Shown: positions 11,569 to 20,805, counted from the stretch's first letter. The stretch is DNA of 64,000 bases from Cellvibrionales bacterium (GCA_024639455.1 JAHEIH010000026.1:54887-118886); one strand, 5' to 3'. A program made the numbers and translations. Notes: generated from the sequence alone by a model not told the origin.

Positions 11569-11691
11569 TCTCCATAAATGTCTCTGCATTTCTTATATTT
11601 GTAGCGCATTAAAGTTCACTTATACTCGTTTGTAGTCGTCAACACATCACGTACTCAAAATAATTTGTTACCTGCTTAGGATGCTCAACGC

Positions 11692-12057
11692 ATGAAAAAA
11701 TTCATGGCGATGTTTACCGGTACTCAAACGGGTTCAAATGCTTCACGTTGGCAATCTATGCACCCTGAGGAACAACAACATCAAATGCTATTGGGTATGC
11801 AGGCATGGCAAGCATGGATGGAAACACACGCGGCTGCCATTCTCGATATAGGTGGGCCCTTAGGCAAAACGAAGTTAATCAATCACGACGGCATTGTTGA
11901 CACAAGTAATGCCCTAAGCGCCTACGTGATTGTTAGTGCAGCAGACCATGAGGCCGCCGCGGCCATGTTCATCGACCACCCCCATTTCCGCTATTTTCCT
12001 GGCGATGGTGTTGAGGTCATGGAATGCATGCCTGTTCCTGGACAACCTCAAGAGTAA
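11692..12057 (+). CDS. YciI/YCII-related domain protein
   Basis: A 121-aa cytoplasmic protein resembling the YCII/DGPF dimeric alpha-beta barrel group. Supporting features are the opening MKKFMAMFTGT, a central GGPLGKTKLI, the segment AYVIVSAADHEAAAAMFIDHP typical of this fold, and a C-terminal VEVMECMPV strand. Upstream AGGATG supports the ATG. No partner gene points to a substrate. It stands alone between the tRNA and a convergent operon, and function is unknown. Confidence 0.65.
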   Translation: MKKFMAMFTGTQTGSNASRWQSMHPEEQQHQMLLGMQAWQAWMETHAAAILDIGGPLGKTKLINHDGIVDTSNALSAYVIVSAADHEAAAAMFIDHPHFRYFPGDGVEVMECMPVPGQPQE

Positions 12058-12068
12058 GCGGCTGACGC

Positions 12069-12494
12069 CTAATTATCGAAGCAAGGCCAGGCAGCTCGGC
12101 TGGCAGCACGCTTTTGTGACAACGCCAACCCTATGGCGGCGAGGCTGACAACAACCCCAAAAAGGTTGTTGAGTAATGCCCACCAAAACACCAACATATT
12201 GGCATAACTGCTCAGCTCTCCTTTCAACCATCGCGCGATGTGAGGCCAAATACCGCCAAGCATCAAAAGGATCGTCATAAATACCATAGCGAGTGCAAAG
12301 GTCATATAGTGTTGGCGATGACCCAACCAGATCACTAGCCACATTATTTGCAGTAAAAGAAGGCTACTGAAGATCTTTCCATTGGTAATGAAGTCCATTC
12401 CAAAGCCATATTTAGCGAGTAGCCAACACAAATTGAAGGCTATTGCCAACAACACATACAGGATCAATCCCTGCAGACTATGCCTAAATGTCAT
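12069..12494 (-). CDS. Four-span hypothetical membrane protein
   Basis: A 141-aa protein with four hydrophobic segments (about residues 8-30, 42-60, 63-85 and 100-126) and a short basic C-terminus (SQKRAASRAAW). No family is recognised. It starts 2 bp after the stop of the amidohydrolase gene, so it is the last gene of the DUF885-amidohydrolase operon and is probably translated with it. A role in export, uptake or anchoring for that pathway is only inference. Confidence 0.6.
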   Translation of the reverse strand: MTFRHSLQGLILYVLLAIAFNLCWLLAKYGFGMDFITNGKIFSSLLLLQIMWLVIWLGHRQHYMTFALAMVFMTILLMLGGIWPHIARWLKGELSSYANMLVFWWALLNNLFGVVVSLAAIGLALSQKRAASRAAWPCFDN

Positions 12495-12496
12495 GA

Positions 12497-14128
12497 TTAC
12501 TTCCCTGCTGCTTCGCGGGCCTTTTGAGCGGCCACCATGTTTTTTACCTGTTCTCGAAGCATAACTGCATCAAACATTTGGCCATTCTTAATGGTGTATT
12601 CAACCCCCTTTGTGCGCTCAAACTTACCGGTTTGTCGATTGAGAATTTCATGGCCGGTACCGTAAAGCACTTTAAAATTGTGCAGTGGGTTTTCATTCAC
12701 GATGACCATGTCTGCTTTTTTTCCAATGTGCACAGTGCCAATATCGTTTGCTAACCCCAACAATTCAGCTCCATTTAAGGTAGCTGCCTTAATCACTTCG
12801 AGTGGATGGAAGCCAGCCTCTAGAAACATCTCTAACTCACGCACATAACCAAAGCCGTAAACGCCATAAATAAACCCAGTATCTGATCCTACTGTGACGC
12901 GACCACCGGCATTTTTATAGTCATTCACAAACCGCATCCACAGCTGATAATTTTCATGCCACTCAGCCTCATTACTGCTGGTCCAGTCGTAATGATACGA
13001 ACCATGCACAAGAGGATTAGGTTTAAAGGCCCGCATCATGTAGGGCATGGTGAATTCATCTAGCCATTCAGCGCGGCTTACGCGCATAAAGTCTCGATTG
13101 GCCTCATAAATGCTAAAAGTAGGATCCAATGTGAAATCTAAGCCAATCAGTTCATTTATAGTTTGCTGCCAAATCGCCGATCCCGGGGCGGCTGTTTGTG
13201 CCCACAGTCGGCCCGCCTCTGAAAAGCGGTCTTGCTCATCGTTGTAGTTGTAGTCGTGCCGATAATTTTGGACGGTTTGCTTTTCAAACATTGCCTCGGG
13301 CAAGCCATACCAATGCTCCATACTATTCAGCCCTAAGCGGGCTGAATCAATCACGTTCATTCGGGTCACGGTCGCCTGAGAATGGTGATACATGGTTTTC
13401 ATCCCAAGACGTTTTGCCTCCGCAATGGCGGCCTCAATGGCTTCGGGTGCAGCACCAAGAAACTTAATGCCATCTGCGCCCTGCTTTTTAACGGCACGTA
13501 CCCATTGCCTGGCTTTATCGGCTTGGCTTATAGCTTCGGGAAATAAGGCATGTGCCACAATGCGTGGCGCAGCAATTTTACCCTGTTCACTCAATTGCTT
13601 ATGTTTTAAGGTCCAGCCTAACCCCATCAACGAGCCGGGCTCCCGTATAGTAGTGATTCCATGGGCTAACCACAGTTTGGTGACGTATTCAGGATCGGTA
13701 AGTGCACCACCAAACACATGACTCGGGGTGCCAAAATGTGCATGAGAATTTATCAAGCCCGGCATCACATATTTACCGGTGGCATCGATAACGCGCGTTT
13801 TTTCATCGCTATGGATATTACCCATTGCCAACGAGCCGGTTCCGCCACCAATAATATTCGTAATTCGATCACCTTCTACCACAATGGTCACAGGGCCTTG
13901 TAATGGCCCACCTGTACCATCGATAAGATTGGCATTTTTAATCACGAGACGCTCATAGGGTCCACTGGCTTCTTCCCCCAAGGCGCCGGCAACGCTCGGC
14001 GGTGCCACCCCCATCGCTAATATTGTATTAATAACCTCTTCGCCAGGTTCTCCGCCAACCGCCGTAATAGCAAAAAGCTTGGCTGACATGAGTAGGCAAG
14101 CTAATGGCATTAATCGCTTCATTTTCAC
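12497..14128 (-). CDS. Secreted metal-dependent amidohydrolase (imidazolonepropionase-like)
   Basis: A 543-aa exported hydrolase with a signal peptide ending near KLFA-ITAV. The amidohydrolase metal motif HxH is H129/H131 (NSHAHFG), with later ligands likely in GADGIKFLG (Lys), MYHHSQ, SMEHWYG and GSDTGF (Asp). The N-terminal beta-sandwich (LVIKNANLIDGTGGPL...VIDATGKYVMPGLI) is typical. Related enzymes act on hydantoins, cyclic imides or Xaa-Pro and Xaa-Arg dipeptides; the substrate here is not predictable. It lies 12 bp downstream of the DUF885 gene in a probable three-gene operon controlled by the divergent AraC regulator. Confidence 0.8.
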   Translation of the reverse strand: MKMKRLMPLACLLMSAKLFAITAVGGEPGEEVINTILAMGVAPPSVAGALGEEASGPYERLVIKNANLIDGTGGPLQGPVTIVVEGDRITNIIGGGTGSLAMGNIHSDEKTRVIDATGKYVMPGLINSHAHFGTPSHVFGGALTDPEYVTKLWLAHGITTIREPGSLMGLGWTLKHKQLSEQGKIAAPRIVAHALFPEAISQADKARQWVRAVKKQGADGIKFLGAAPEAIEAAIAEAKRLGMKTMYHHSQATVTRMNVIDSARLGLNSMEHWYGLPEAMFEKQTVQNYRHDYNYNDEQDRFSEAGRLWAQTAAPGSAIWQQTINELIGLDFTLDPTFSIYEANRDFMRVSRAEWLDEFTMPYMMRAFKPNPLVHGSYHYDWTSSNEAEWHENYQLWMRFVNDYKNAGGRVTVGSDTGFIYGVYGFGYVRELEMFLEAGFHPLEVIKAATLNGAELLGLANDIGTVHIGKKADMVIVNENPLHNFKVLYGTGHEILNRQTGKFERTKGVEYTIKNGQMFDAVMLREQVKNMVAAQKAREAAGK

Positions 14129-14140
14129 CTCGAAAAGTCG

Positions 14141-15418
14141 TTATTGTGAGAGCGTGGTTAAAATCATTTCTGGGGTAATGTCACCGTTTAAAATTCGGTG
14201 TAACGTCTCCCATGTTCCATCTGTAGACGTGTGCTGCACGTATTGCTCAACCACGTCTAATCCGAAGTTGTAACAGATGACATAGGTGCGATACGCCTCA
14301 ATAAAATCGAGCCGCTGTGACGCCGTACCTCGCGTTTCAAGCCCATACGTCATAAGCCATTGGATGGTGTCTTCTCGGCTTACGCCGCCATACAAATACA
14401 TTCTTGCGGCTTCGTTGCGAGCATAATTCAGGTCCCGCTGTAGCTTAAGGTAATGTTGGTAGGTGGTGTAATCAATGTCTGCAATTCCCGCCAGCGGCAG
14501 CAATACTTCGCGCTCGTAAACGTCACGCTCATCAGCGGGAAAAGCCACATCAACCCCAAAGTTGGCGACGCCTTCCGTCACGATAGCAAAGGGGCCATAA
14601 AGCGGAAAATAATTGTACTCTTGCCAACCCCGGGACTTAGAAATATTAGATTCAACGAGTGTGCCATTAGTGTGGTGACCAGGATAAGCTTCGTGACAAC
14701 CCAACTCAATGGCTCGTTCAATATGAACTGGCACATCGCTATTAATTAAAATTTGGCTACGACTGTCACCTAAGAACTGGGTAAATCCGACGAAGGGCTT
14801 ATCTTGGACAATGATAAGCTGCAAGTTTTCATCGGCGGGCATTTCGATGTTAGCTTTGGTGCGTCTCCGACATTCCTGCAGGGCGGTATTCATTACTACA
14901 GGTAGTTTTTCTACTGGAATAACGAACTGATCTCGGAAGGCTTCCATTCGCTCGTGCAGGGGGGCTTCGCCTGGAATCAATTGATCTAACTCAGCGATCA
15001 GCGCCTTAAAATGCGCCTCAGACCGCGAAGGCACGACCACGCCAAACATAAGGCGTGTTTCTTCATCAAAGCTTTTAGGTATATTGCCTTGAAGTATTTG
15101 TGCACGCGTTTTAGTAGCCAACAACCGGGCTTCTAATGATCGCTGCCGGCCATTTTGATCACTCGATATGGCACGTAACTCAGCGAGTAATTCAGCCGCA
15201 TTATTTTCAATGACAGACAGTGTTATGGGGGATGTTTTAGCGGTCGCTAGGTGCTGCTTGTTTCCAATAAATACAAAGGGATTCGTATCGTGTTGAGTCA
15301 GTTGCAACGCTAGGGTTAGATACTCATCTGCCACCTTGTCTAATGCAGATGGCGCTGTCGCAGCGACCACGACTGAAGAATTGACGAGTAACACCCAAAA
15401 AACACATAACCACTTCAT
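14141..15418 (-). CDS. DUF885 family secreted putative metallopeptidase
   Basis: A 425-aa exported protein (signal peptide MKWLCVFWVLLVNSSVVVAA) of the DUF885 family, which has a thermolysin-like catalytic helix. The motif HEAYPGHH at 242-249 provides the likely zinc ligands and general base. It is shorter than many DUF885 proteins of about 600 aa, lacking much of the N-terminal helical part. First gene of an operon with the amidohydrolase and a small membrane protein. Together with the TonB receptor across the regulator this looks like a peptide or amide scavenging set; that is inference. Confidence 0.78.
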   Translation of the reverse strand: MKWLCVFWVLLVNSSVVVAATAPSALDKVADEYLTLALQLTQHDTNPFVFIGNKQHLATAKTSPITLSVIENNAAELLAELRAISSDQNGRQRSLEARLLATKTRAQILQGNIPKSFDEETRLMFGVVVPSRSEAHFKALIAELDQLIPGEAPLHERMEAFRDQFVIPVEKLPVVMNTALQECRRRTKANIEMPADENLQLIIVQDKPFVGFTQFLGDSRSQILINSDVPVHIERAIELGCHEAYPGHHTNGTLVESNISKSRGWQEYNYFPLYGPFAIVTEGVANFGVDVAFPADERDVYEREVLLPLAGIADIDYTTYQHYLKLQRDLNYARNEAARMYLYGGVSREDTIQWLMTYGLETRGTASQRLDFIEAYRTYVICYNFGLDVVEQYVQHTSTDGTWETLHRILNGDITPEMILTTLSQ

Positions 15419-15478
15419 AAACGCGACTCATAGGATTTATTTTTATCCTAGCAATCTCTCGTTTGATTCATTTAACAC

Positions 15479-15509
15479 TTCACGACATTTGACCTATCAT
15501 TTCACGACA
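15479..15509. promoter_or_regulatory. 22-bp-spaced direct repeat, likely AraC-family operator
   Basis: TTCACGACA occurs at 15479-15487 and again at 15501-15509, exactly 22 bp apart, in the divergent region between the DUF885 operon and the AraC-family gene. Two repeats about two helical turns apart are the normal binding arrangement for AraC proteins. Confidence 0.6.
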
Positions 15510-15562
15510 ACTTCAACTACATTCTTCAAGCAAAAACTAAATTCGCGTAGACGGGAATAACC

Positions 15563-16612
15563 ATGGATAGCCCTTTAAAACACTACGATAGAAACGCCCC
15601 TTTGCGCATGTCTGCGGATATTTTGTTGGGTACTCTTGAAGCGGCTGCGGGTATAGGCATTGACGTCAGCGCATCACTTGAAAAAAGCGGTATCGACCGG
15701 CGCTTGTTGCACCCTTGTGATACTTTTATACCCATCCATAGCATCGTAGACTTCTTTAACGACGTGGCAGAACATGCTCACTGCGACTACTTTGGGTTTC
15801 TTGTCGCCTGTGAACAACCGCCTAGTCGTTATTCGCACATAGGACGGGTCATCAAGTTCGCGAGCACCATCGGACAGGCCATCAACGATGCCATATCGCT
15901 ATCGCTACTCAATAGCGAATTTTCGAGGTGGGAGCTGGTCAATGAAGGGGAATACACCGCGTTAATCCGACGTACGCGGGTGGCATTAAATGTACCAATG
16001 ACACAATTACAAACCTTGGCCATTACGTCTGTGTACAAGTCAATTAATAGCCTTTCCCAAAATAAATTTGAGCTGCACCAAGTACATTTTTCGCATGCAC
16101 CTACCGACTATCGACGCAAAATGGAGGAGTATTTCCATGCGCCGGTCAGTTTTAATCAAAACTATAATGGCTTAGTTTTTCATAGCAAAGCCTTGGATAC
16201 ACCCATTCCTACCGCAGATCCTGAGCTTTACCAATTTCTGCTTAAACAACTGTCGGCGCTCGTTGCCACGCGCCCGCAACAAAATAATTTGTTGGCTACC
16301 GTGACCCACCATATCCAATCGACGTTAGGTACCACAAAATGCAATTTCGACTACATAAGTCAATTGCTTGGTATGCACCCTCGCAAGCTGCAGCGTCGAA
16401 TGAGGGCAGAAGGTATCCATTTTAAACAACTGTTAAATGATGTTCGCCAACGAACCGCAGAAGACTTTTTGATCAATTCATCGGCCAGTATTTTGGAACT
16501 CTCTGACCTGCTTGGTTATCAAAATGCCAGTGCATTTTCGCGTGCGTTTAAACGTGCGACTGGCCTTCCTCCCGCTGTGTGGCAGCAACAATATCGAGCC
16601 GATACTCATTAA
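15563..16612 (+). CDS. AraC-family transcriptional regulator (OruR/ArgR-like N-domain)
   Basis: A 349-aa regulator. The N-terminal 200 residues match the layout of the arabinose-binding-like domain of the OruR-type AraC group (DILLGTLEAAAGIGIDV...), and the C-terminal 100 residues form two helix-turn-helix units (YISQLLGMHPRKLQRRMRAEG and ILELSDLLGYQNASAFSRAF). It sits between the divergent DUF885 operon and the TonB receptor gene. Direct repeats with 22-bp period occur in both flanking control regions, so it probably regulates both sides in response to a small ligand. Confidence 0.88.
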   Translation: MDSPLKHYDRNAPLRMSADILLGTLEAAAGIGIDVSASLEKSGIDRRLLHPCDTFIPIHSIVDFFNDVAEHAHCDYFGFLVACEQPPSRYSHIGRVIKFASTIGQAINDAISLSLLNSEFSRWELVNEGEYTALIRRTRVALNVPMTQLQTLAITSVYKSINSLSQNKFELHQVHFSHAPTDYRRKMEEYFHAPVSFNQNYNGLVFHSKALDTPIPTADPELYQFLLKQLSALVATRPQQNNLLATVTHHIQSTLGTTKCNFDYISQLLGMHPRKLQRRMRAEGIHFKQLLNDVRQRTAEDFLINSSASILELSDLLGYQNASAFSRAFKRATGLPPAVWQQQYRADTH

Positions 16613-16638
16613 CACTGGCAAGAATAGACTCCACCAGA

Positions 16639-16671
16639 GTCGCCAAATGGTAATTGGCGCGTCGCCAAATG
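16639..16671. promoter_or_regulatory. 22-bp-spaced direct repeat upstream of TonB receptor
   Basis: GTCGCCAAATG occurs twice (16639-16649 and 16661-16671) with a 22-bp period, 109 bp before the receptor ATG. Read as WGTCGYSAA it resembles the reverse complement of the repeat at 15479-15509 (TGTCGTGAA), suggesting the same AraC protein binds both. Confidence 0.6.
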
Positions 16672-16779
16672 ATAAGAACATGTCATTGCTACGTTTTATA
16701 TTGAATTCATATATCGCTTTAACTGTTTTCTGCAGCGCGATAAGTAACTAACAATAATCACAACACTGAGGTAGTCCCC

Positions 16780-19011
16780 ATGTTGACTCTCAAACCTACT
16801 AAAAAGACATTTTTGGCAACTGCCATAGCACTAATCTCACTCGATGCGACTGCACAAGTACTCGAAGAAGTGGTTGTGACCGCACAACACCGTGAAGAAA
16901 ATCTGCAAGATGTACCCATTGCCATCACTGCCATAGGCGCAGAAGAACTTCGCGCGGCCGACCTCAGTGATGTCAATGCTATCTCTACACGCACGCCAGG
17001 TTTTAGTATGGGTACGTTTACACCTGCGCAGCCACAATTGTTTATTCGTGGTATCGGTTCAAACGCTGATGGTGCCTCTGAAGACCAGTCAGTGGTGATG
17101 TTTGTCGATGGCGTCTATGTCGGTCGAACCGCAGGCCAAGCCTTCGATTTGTTTGATCTTGAACGGGTTGAAGTATTGCGAGGACCGCAGGGAACGCTTT
17201 ACGGGAAAAACGCCGCGGGGGGTGCGATTAACATTGTGACGCAAAAACCCTCGCAGGAATTTTCTGCGGCGTTGGAGCTGTCTGCCGGTGATCTTGGTTA
17301 TAAGTCGACCCGTGGCAAAATCAATGGCGCACTGTCAGATACGGTCTCTGGCAAGATCTCCTACAGCTATAAAGAGCGCGACGGCTATGTAAAAAGTATT
17401 GTTGCCGATCTCGATAACTTTAATGCCTTTGAAAGCAAAGGCGTTCGCGCACAGCTGCTGGGCCAGCCCTCCGATACGATGGAGTGGCTATTCAGTATTG
17501 ACTACTCAGACGACCAGCGCGTCGCCCCGGGTCGAAATGTTGGCACTGAATTACTACAGGGCCAAATTGTCGCGGGCAGTGGTTTAAAACCAGGATTTTA
17601 TGAAAACCTACACACCAAAGAACCCTACTCCGATGTGCAATCCAAAGGCGCCTCATTGCAACTCGACTGGGATCTTGAGGGTGGTCATCTAACATCAATC
17701 ACTGCTTATCGTAGCGCCGATGCCAATGTCATCGACCTGTCGTTTGGCGGGGCGGTGGAGTACATTCAACTCGCATCTATGGATAACGGTGTCGATGAAA
17801 GCAGTAAACAATTTAGCCAAGAAATTCGCTATGCCATGGATGTTTCAGATGCGTTATTTGTGCAATCTGGTGTGTTCTTCCTCAACGAACAAGTTGATCG
17901 CTTTGAGTACAATGACATCTCTTGTAACGCCGTTTGTGTTCCCGTAGTGAGCGCCCAGCTAGCTGCCGCTGGTGTAGCAGCCGACATGATCCCCGCGCTG
18001 TTGCCAAACTATTTACCACTGCCTCTCTACGCGAGCACGACCCAATATAACGAGACAAAAAGTTACGGTATTTTTAGCCAGGCAACCTGGTCCATTAATG
18101 ATCGCACCGATTTAACCGTGGGTGCTCGCTATACCAGCGAGAAGAAAGACGCGACCAACGTCGGTGTACCTGATTATGGGTTTGTGGTACTGCAACCCTT
18201 CGATATTGCTGTCAACAACACGTGGAATGCCTTTACACCCAAAGTGGCCATCAATTACAGCTTGAGTGACGACCTGATGTCTTATGCCTCGGTATCTACT
18301 GGCTTCAAGAGCGGTGGCTATCAAGGTATGGCCAGTACACTAGCCGCTGCCACGACACCGTTCAATGAAGAGCAAGTCATCAACTACGAAGCGGGCATTA
18401 AAGGCACACTGCTAGACGGATCGATGCGCTTTAATGCGGCGGCTTTCCGTTCAAATTACGATGATTTACAGGTACTTGTGCAAACCGTTGTAAATGGTGG
18501 CCCAGGTCCGATTATCACCCAAAATGCCGGTGAAGCAAAAATTCAAGGTGTGGAATTTGAAACCCAGTGGCAGGTGACTGATCACCTACAACTGGCCGGT
18601 ACCTACGCCTATTTAGACACTGAATACACCCGTTTAGAGGGCGATTTGGCGCCATTTACAGGTAACAAACTTCGCAATGCGCCTGAAAATGCCTATTCGA
18701 TGAGTATCATTTTTGACTATCCCGTTGCTCATGGTGCGATCAATGCCCGGGCTGATTTCACACACAAAGACGAAGCCTTCCAAGATGTGCAAAATCGCGA
18801 AGAATCTAAAATGACAGCCTACGATTTGTTAAATCTTCGAGCCGCGTATACTTCAGAGAGTGGCTGGGAATTGGCCGCGTGGGTGAAAAATGCCACCGAC
18901 AAACAATACATGCTGCACAACTTCACGCTAAACCCAGGTTTATCGCAGGGTATTACACCTGCAGCTCCACGCACCGTTGGCTTAACCGCCACGATGTTTT
19001 TTGGCGAGTAA
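16780..19011 (+). CDS. TonB-dependent outer-membrane receptor
   Basis: A 743-aa receptor that imports a substrate through the outer membrane with energy from TonB-ExbBD. The signal peptide ends near DATA-QV, a TonB-box-like EEVVVTA follows, then the plug domain (DVPIAITAIGAEEL to GAINIVTQKP, with LRGPQGTLYGKNAAGG) and a beta-barrel ending in an aromatic residue-containing strand (VGLTATMFFGE). It resembles the Proteobacteria-specific receptors often annotated for siderophores but used for many organic compounds. The ligand is probably the substrate of the nearby DUF885/amidohydrolase operon, an inference from shared regulation. Confidence 0.9.
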   Translation: MLTLKPTKKTFLATAIALISLDATAQVLEEVVVTAQHREENLQDVPIAITAIGAEELRAADLSDVNAISTRTPGFSMGTFTPAQPQLFIRGIGSNADGASEDQSVVMFVDGVYVGRTAGQAFDLFDLERVEVLRGPQGTLYGKNAAGGAINIVTQKPSQEFSAALELSAGDLGYKSTRGKINGALSDTVSGKISYSYKERDGYVKSIVADLDNFNAFESKGVRAQLLGQPSDTMEWLFSIDYSDDQRVAPGRNVGTELLQGQIVAGSGLKPGFYENLHTKEPYSDVQSKGASLQLDWDLEGGHLTSITAYRSADANVIDLSFGGAVEYIQLASMDNGVDESSKQFSQEIRYAMDVSDALFVQSGVFFLNEQVDRFEYNDISCNAVCVPVVSAQLAAAGVAADMIPALLPNYLPLPLYASTTQYNETKSYGIFSQATWSINDRTDLTVGARYTSEKKDATNVGVPDYGFVVLQPFDIAVNNTWNAFTPKVAINYSLSDDLMSYASVSTGFKSGGYQGMASTLAAATTPFNEEQVINYEAGIKGTLLDGSMRFNAAAFRSNYDDLQVLVQTVVNGGPGPIITQNAGEAKIQGVEFETQWQVTDHLQLAGTYAYLDTEYTRLEGDLAPFTGNKLRNAPENAYSMSIIFDYPVAHGAINARADFTHKDEAFQDVQNREESKMTAYDLLNLRAAYTSESGWELAAWVKNATDKQYMLHNFTLNPGLSQGITPAAPRTVGLTATMFFGE

Positions 19012-19047
19012 TCCCCTTCTCGCCATTCATTGAAAACAGCAACGTTT

Positions 19048-19072
19048 AGCCACATTTATGTGGCTTTTTTTT
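19048..19072 (+). terminator. Terminator of TonB receptor gene
   Basis: AGCCACA-TTTA-TGTGGCT followed by a run of T to 19072, 37 bp after the stop codon. Confidence 0.9.
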
Positions 19073-19075
19073 GCC

Positions 19076-19492
19076 CTAGCAATCCACAATATTTACCGGC
19101 ACCTCAAGCACGTTCATGGCCAATCCACCTCGCGCCGTTTCCTTGTATTTGTTGTGCATATCCCAGCCTGTATCGCGCATGGTTTTTATGACCTTATCGA
19201 GCGAGACAAAATGCTGACCGTCGCCACGCATGGCCATCCGCGCAGCTGAAATGGCTTTCATGGCTGCCATTGCGTTGCGCTCAATACAGGGCACCGTGCT
19301 TTCTCCGCGTGTTTCATCGGGGCGCGCTGGTACATACCAACCCTTAATTACTTCCTCTAAGAAGCCATTACGAACAAGACGTTCTCTGTGAGTGCGCGAA
19401 AGATCGGCAGAACGTATGGCAATAGAGCCGTTCTTTTGAAGGTCGTGAAGAGCCTCTAAGGCATCAGCCAGCTTTTCGGAGGGGGTCGACAT
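19076..19492 (-). pseudogene. Chimeric remnant: winged-helix N-terminus fused to serine dehydratase C-terminus
   Basis: This 138-codon frame joins two unrelated pieces. Residues 1-66 resemble the N-terminal winged-helix part of AbiEi-like/Fic-associated proteins ([20 protein letters not shown], then [10 protein letters not shown]). Residues 67-138 are the last 72 residues of L-serine dehydratase, identical to the sdaA product at 45299-46702 in 67 of 72 positions. The junction is at about 19294. The iron-sulfur and catalytic core of the dehydratase is missing, so enzyme activity is not expected. The DNA of the tail differs from sdaA at many synonymous sites, so it derives from an older paralogue, not a recent copy. 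Whether the chimera is expressed as a small DNA-binding protein is open; its upstream repeat array is intact. Confidence 0.8.
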
Positions 19493-19502
19493 GGTAGCTC
19501 TA

Positions 19503-19587
19503 CTCGCTTTTTACGCGTATCAAATTCTCCCTTATTAAGTTGCATCATTATTCGCTTATTACGTCTAACCAAAATTCGCTTATTACG
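19503..19587. repeat. Four 13-bp iterons with exact 24-bp period
   Basis: TTCGCTTATTACG at 19575 and 19551, CTCCCTTATTAAG at 19527 and CTCGCTTTTTACG at 19503 begin exactly 24 bp apart. They lie directly upstream of the minus-strand chimeric gene, whose N-terminus looks like a winged helix, and probably are its operator. The rest of 19588-19760 shows no gene. Confidence 0.75.
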
Positions 19588-19761
19588 CTTCACCTTAGCA
19601 ATCCGATATCATTTTAAGGGATTAAACCATCAAGATCGTGGATAACCAGACGGCGCAATTACGGACCATAGTTTCAAAATTTTAAAGCGCTGCAAAGCTA
19701 ATAAAACCCGTGAATCAAGGCTTTAATAGCTCCTGAGGTAAGAAGAGAAGCTCGGCAGGTG

Positions 19762-19807
19762 GCAAATAACTGCGCCTGCGTTATTTGCACTTCCGCCATC
19801 CATGGCG
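19762..19807. repeat. Pair of hairpins downstream of SDR gene
   Basis: GCAAATAAC / GTTATTTGC (19762-19770 and 19780-19788, 9-nt loop) and CCGCCAT / ATGGCGG (19793-19807) stand together just after the SDR gene on its 3' side. There is no T-run. It may be a REP-type element or an mRNA-end stabiliser. Confidence 0.5.
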
Positions 19808-19824
19808 GTCGCGCCTGTCCCATA

Positions 19825-20574
19825 TTAAATTCTCATACCACCATGGACTTTGTAGACCACACCGTTGATAAAATCGTTTTCAAATAAATTCACAGCCATC
19901 GAAGCCACTTCTTCCGGCTGACCACCCCGCCCTACCGGGACCATTGCCGAAGCTTTCTGCAGTGCGGCCTGATTCATCGACGCCACCATATCGGTCATGA
20001 TAAAGCCCGGCGCAATCGCCACACAGCGAATCTTGTGCCGTGCTAACTCCTTGGTCCAAACAGTGGTAAGCGCCTCTACACCGGCTTTAGCAGCCGAGTA
20101 GTTGCTCTGGCCGTAGTTACCTTCGGCGGAGATACTGGAAATATTCAAGATACACGCCTGCTGTGTGTGCTCAACCATCAATTTTGCTGCAGCGCGGCCA
20201 CACAAAAAGACGCCCGATAAATTAATGTTGATCACGGCCTGCCAATCGTCGAATGACATTTCACTAATGATGTTACCTGGCTCGCCTTTCACCATCAGCC
20301 CATCACGGATAATGCCGGCATTATTGACCAAGCCGTTAAGCGCTCCAAAATTTTGCCAAATTTGCGCAAAGGCGGCCTCTACCGCCGCTTCATTGCTGAC
20401 ATCGAGGCAGTAATAGCGACTGCCAGCCAACTGCTCCGCTGCGCTTACCAGCAACGCTTCGTTAACATCAATAAGCGCGATTTTAGCGCCTTTTTCAGTC
20501 AGCGCTTTGGCCATCGCAAAGCCTAATCCGCGGGCGGCACCTGTCACAGCAATGACTTTATTATTTAAATCCAT
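19825..20574 (-). CDS. Short-chain dehydrogenase/reductase (FabG-like)
   Basis: A 249-aa Rossmann-fold oxidoreductase of the classical SDR family. The cofactor motif TGAARGLG, the NNAG motif, the catalytic Ser (SSIS), and YSAAK (Tyr and Lys) are all intact, and the C-terminal VVYKVHGGMRI resembles FabG or acetoacetyl-CoA reductases. An acidic residue after the second strand (LIDVNE) suggests NAD preference. The gene is alone and the substrate cannot be assigned. Confidence 0.85.
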   Translation of the reverse strand: MDLNNKVIAVTGAARGLGFAMAKALTEKGAKIALIDVNEALLVSAAEQLAGSRYYCLDVSNEAAVEAAFAQIWQNFGALNGLVNNAGIIRDGLMVKGEPGNIISEMSFDDWQAVININLSGVFLCGRAAAKLMVEHTQQACILNISSISAEGNYGQSNYSAAKAGVEALTTVWTKELARHKIRCVAIAPGFIMTDMVASMNQAALQKASAMVPVGRGGQPEEVASMAVNLFENDFINGVVYKVHGGMRI

Positions 20575-20805
20575 TCATCAATTCCTATTCTTGTTATTAA
20601 TGGTCATCATATTTCAAAACAAAGATTAACATGAACAGAAATCCTTTCTTCGGTGATATCGCGCTTAAAAGTTATCTATCACCGCCTCTTTGTTAGGCTA
20701 ACGCGACAAATGCCTAGTGTCTGGCTGTATACCCCTTGTTACATCATATTCAGTTGCTAAAATAAATATAAATATTGTACGAAAGATGTCATCAAGGAAT
20801 TAAAA

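Noticed and set aside
11357..11575. Minus-strand open frame beginning MEMAHPARFERATFGFGGQ
   Set aside because: This peptide is the well-known false translation of the antisense strand of a tRNA gene; the plus strand folds as tRNA-Arg(CCG).
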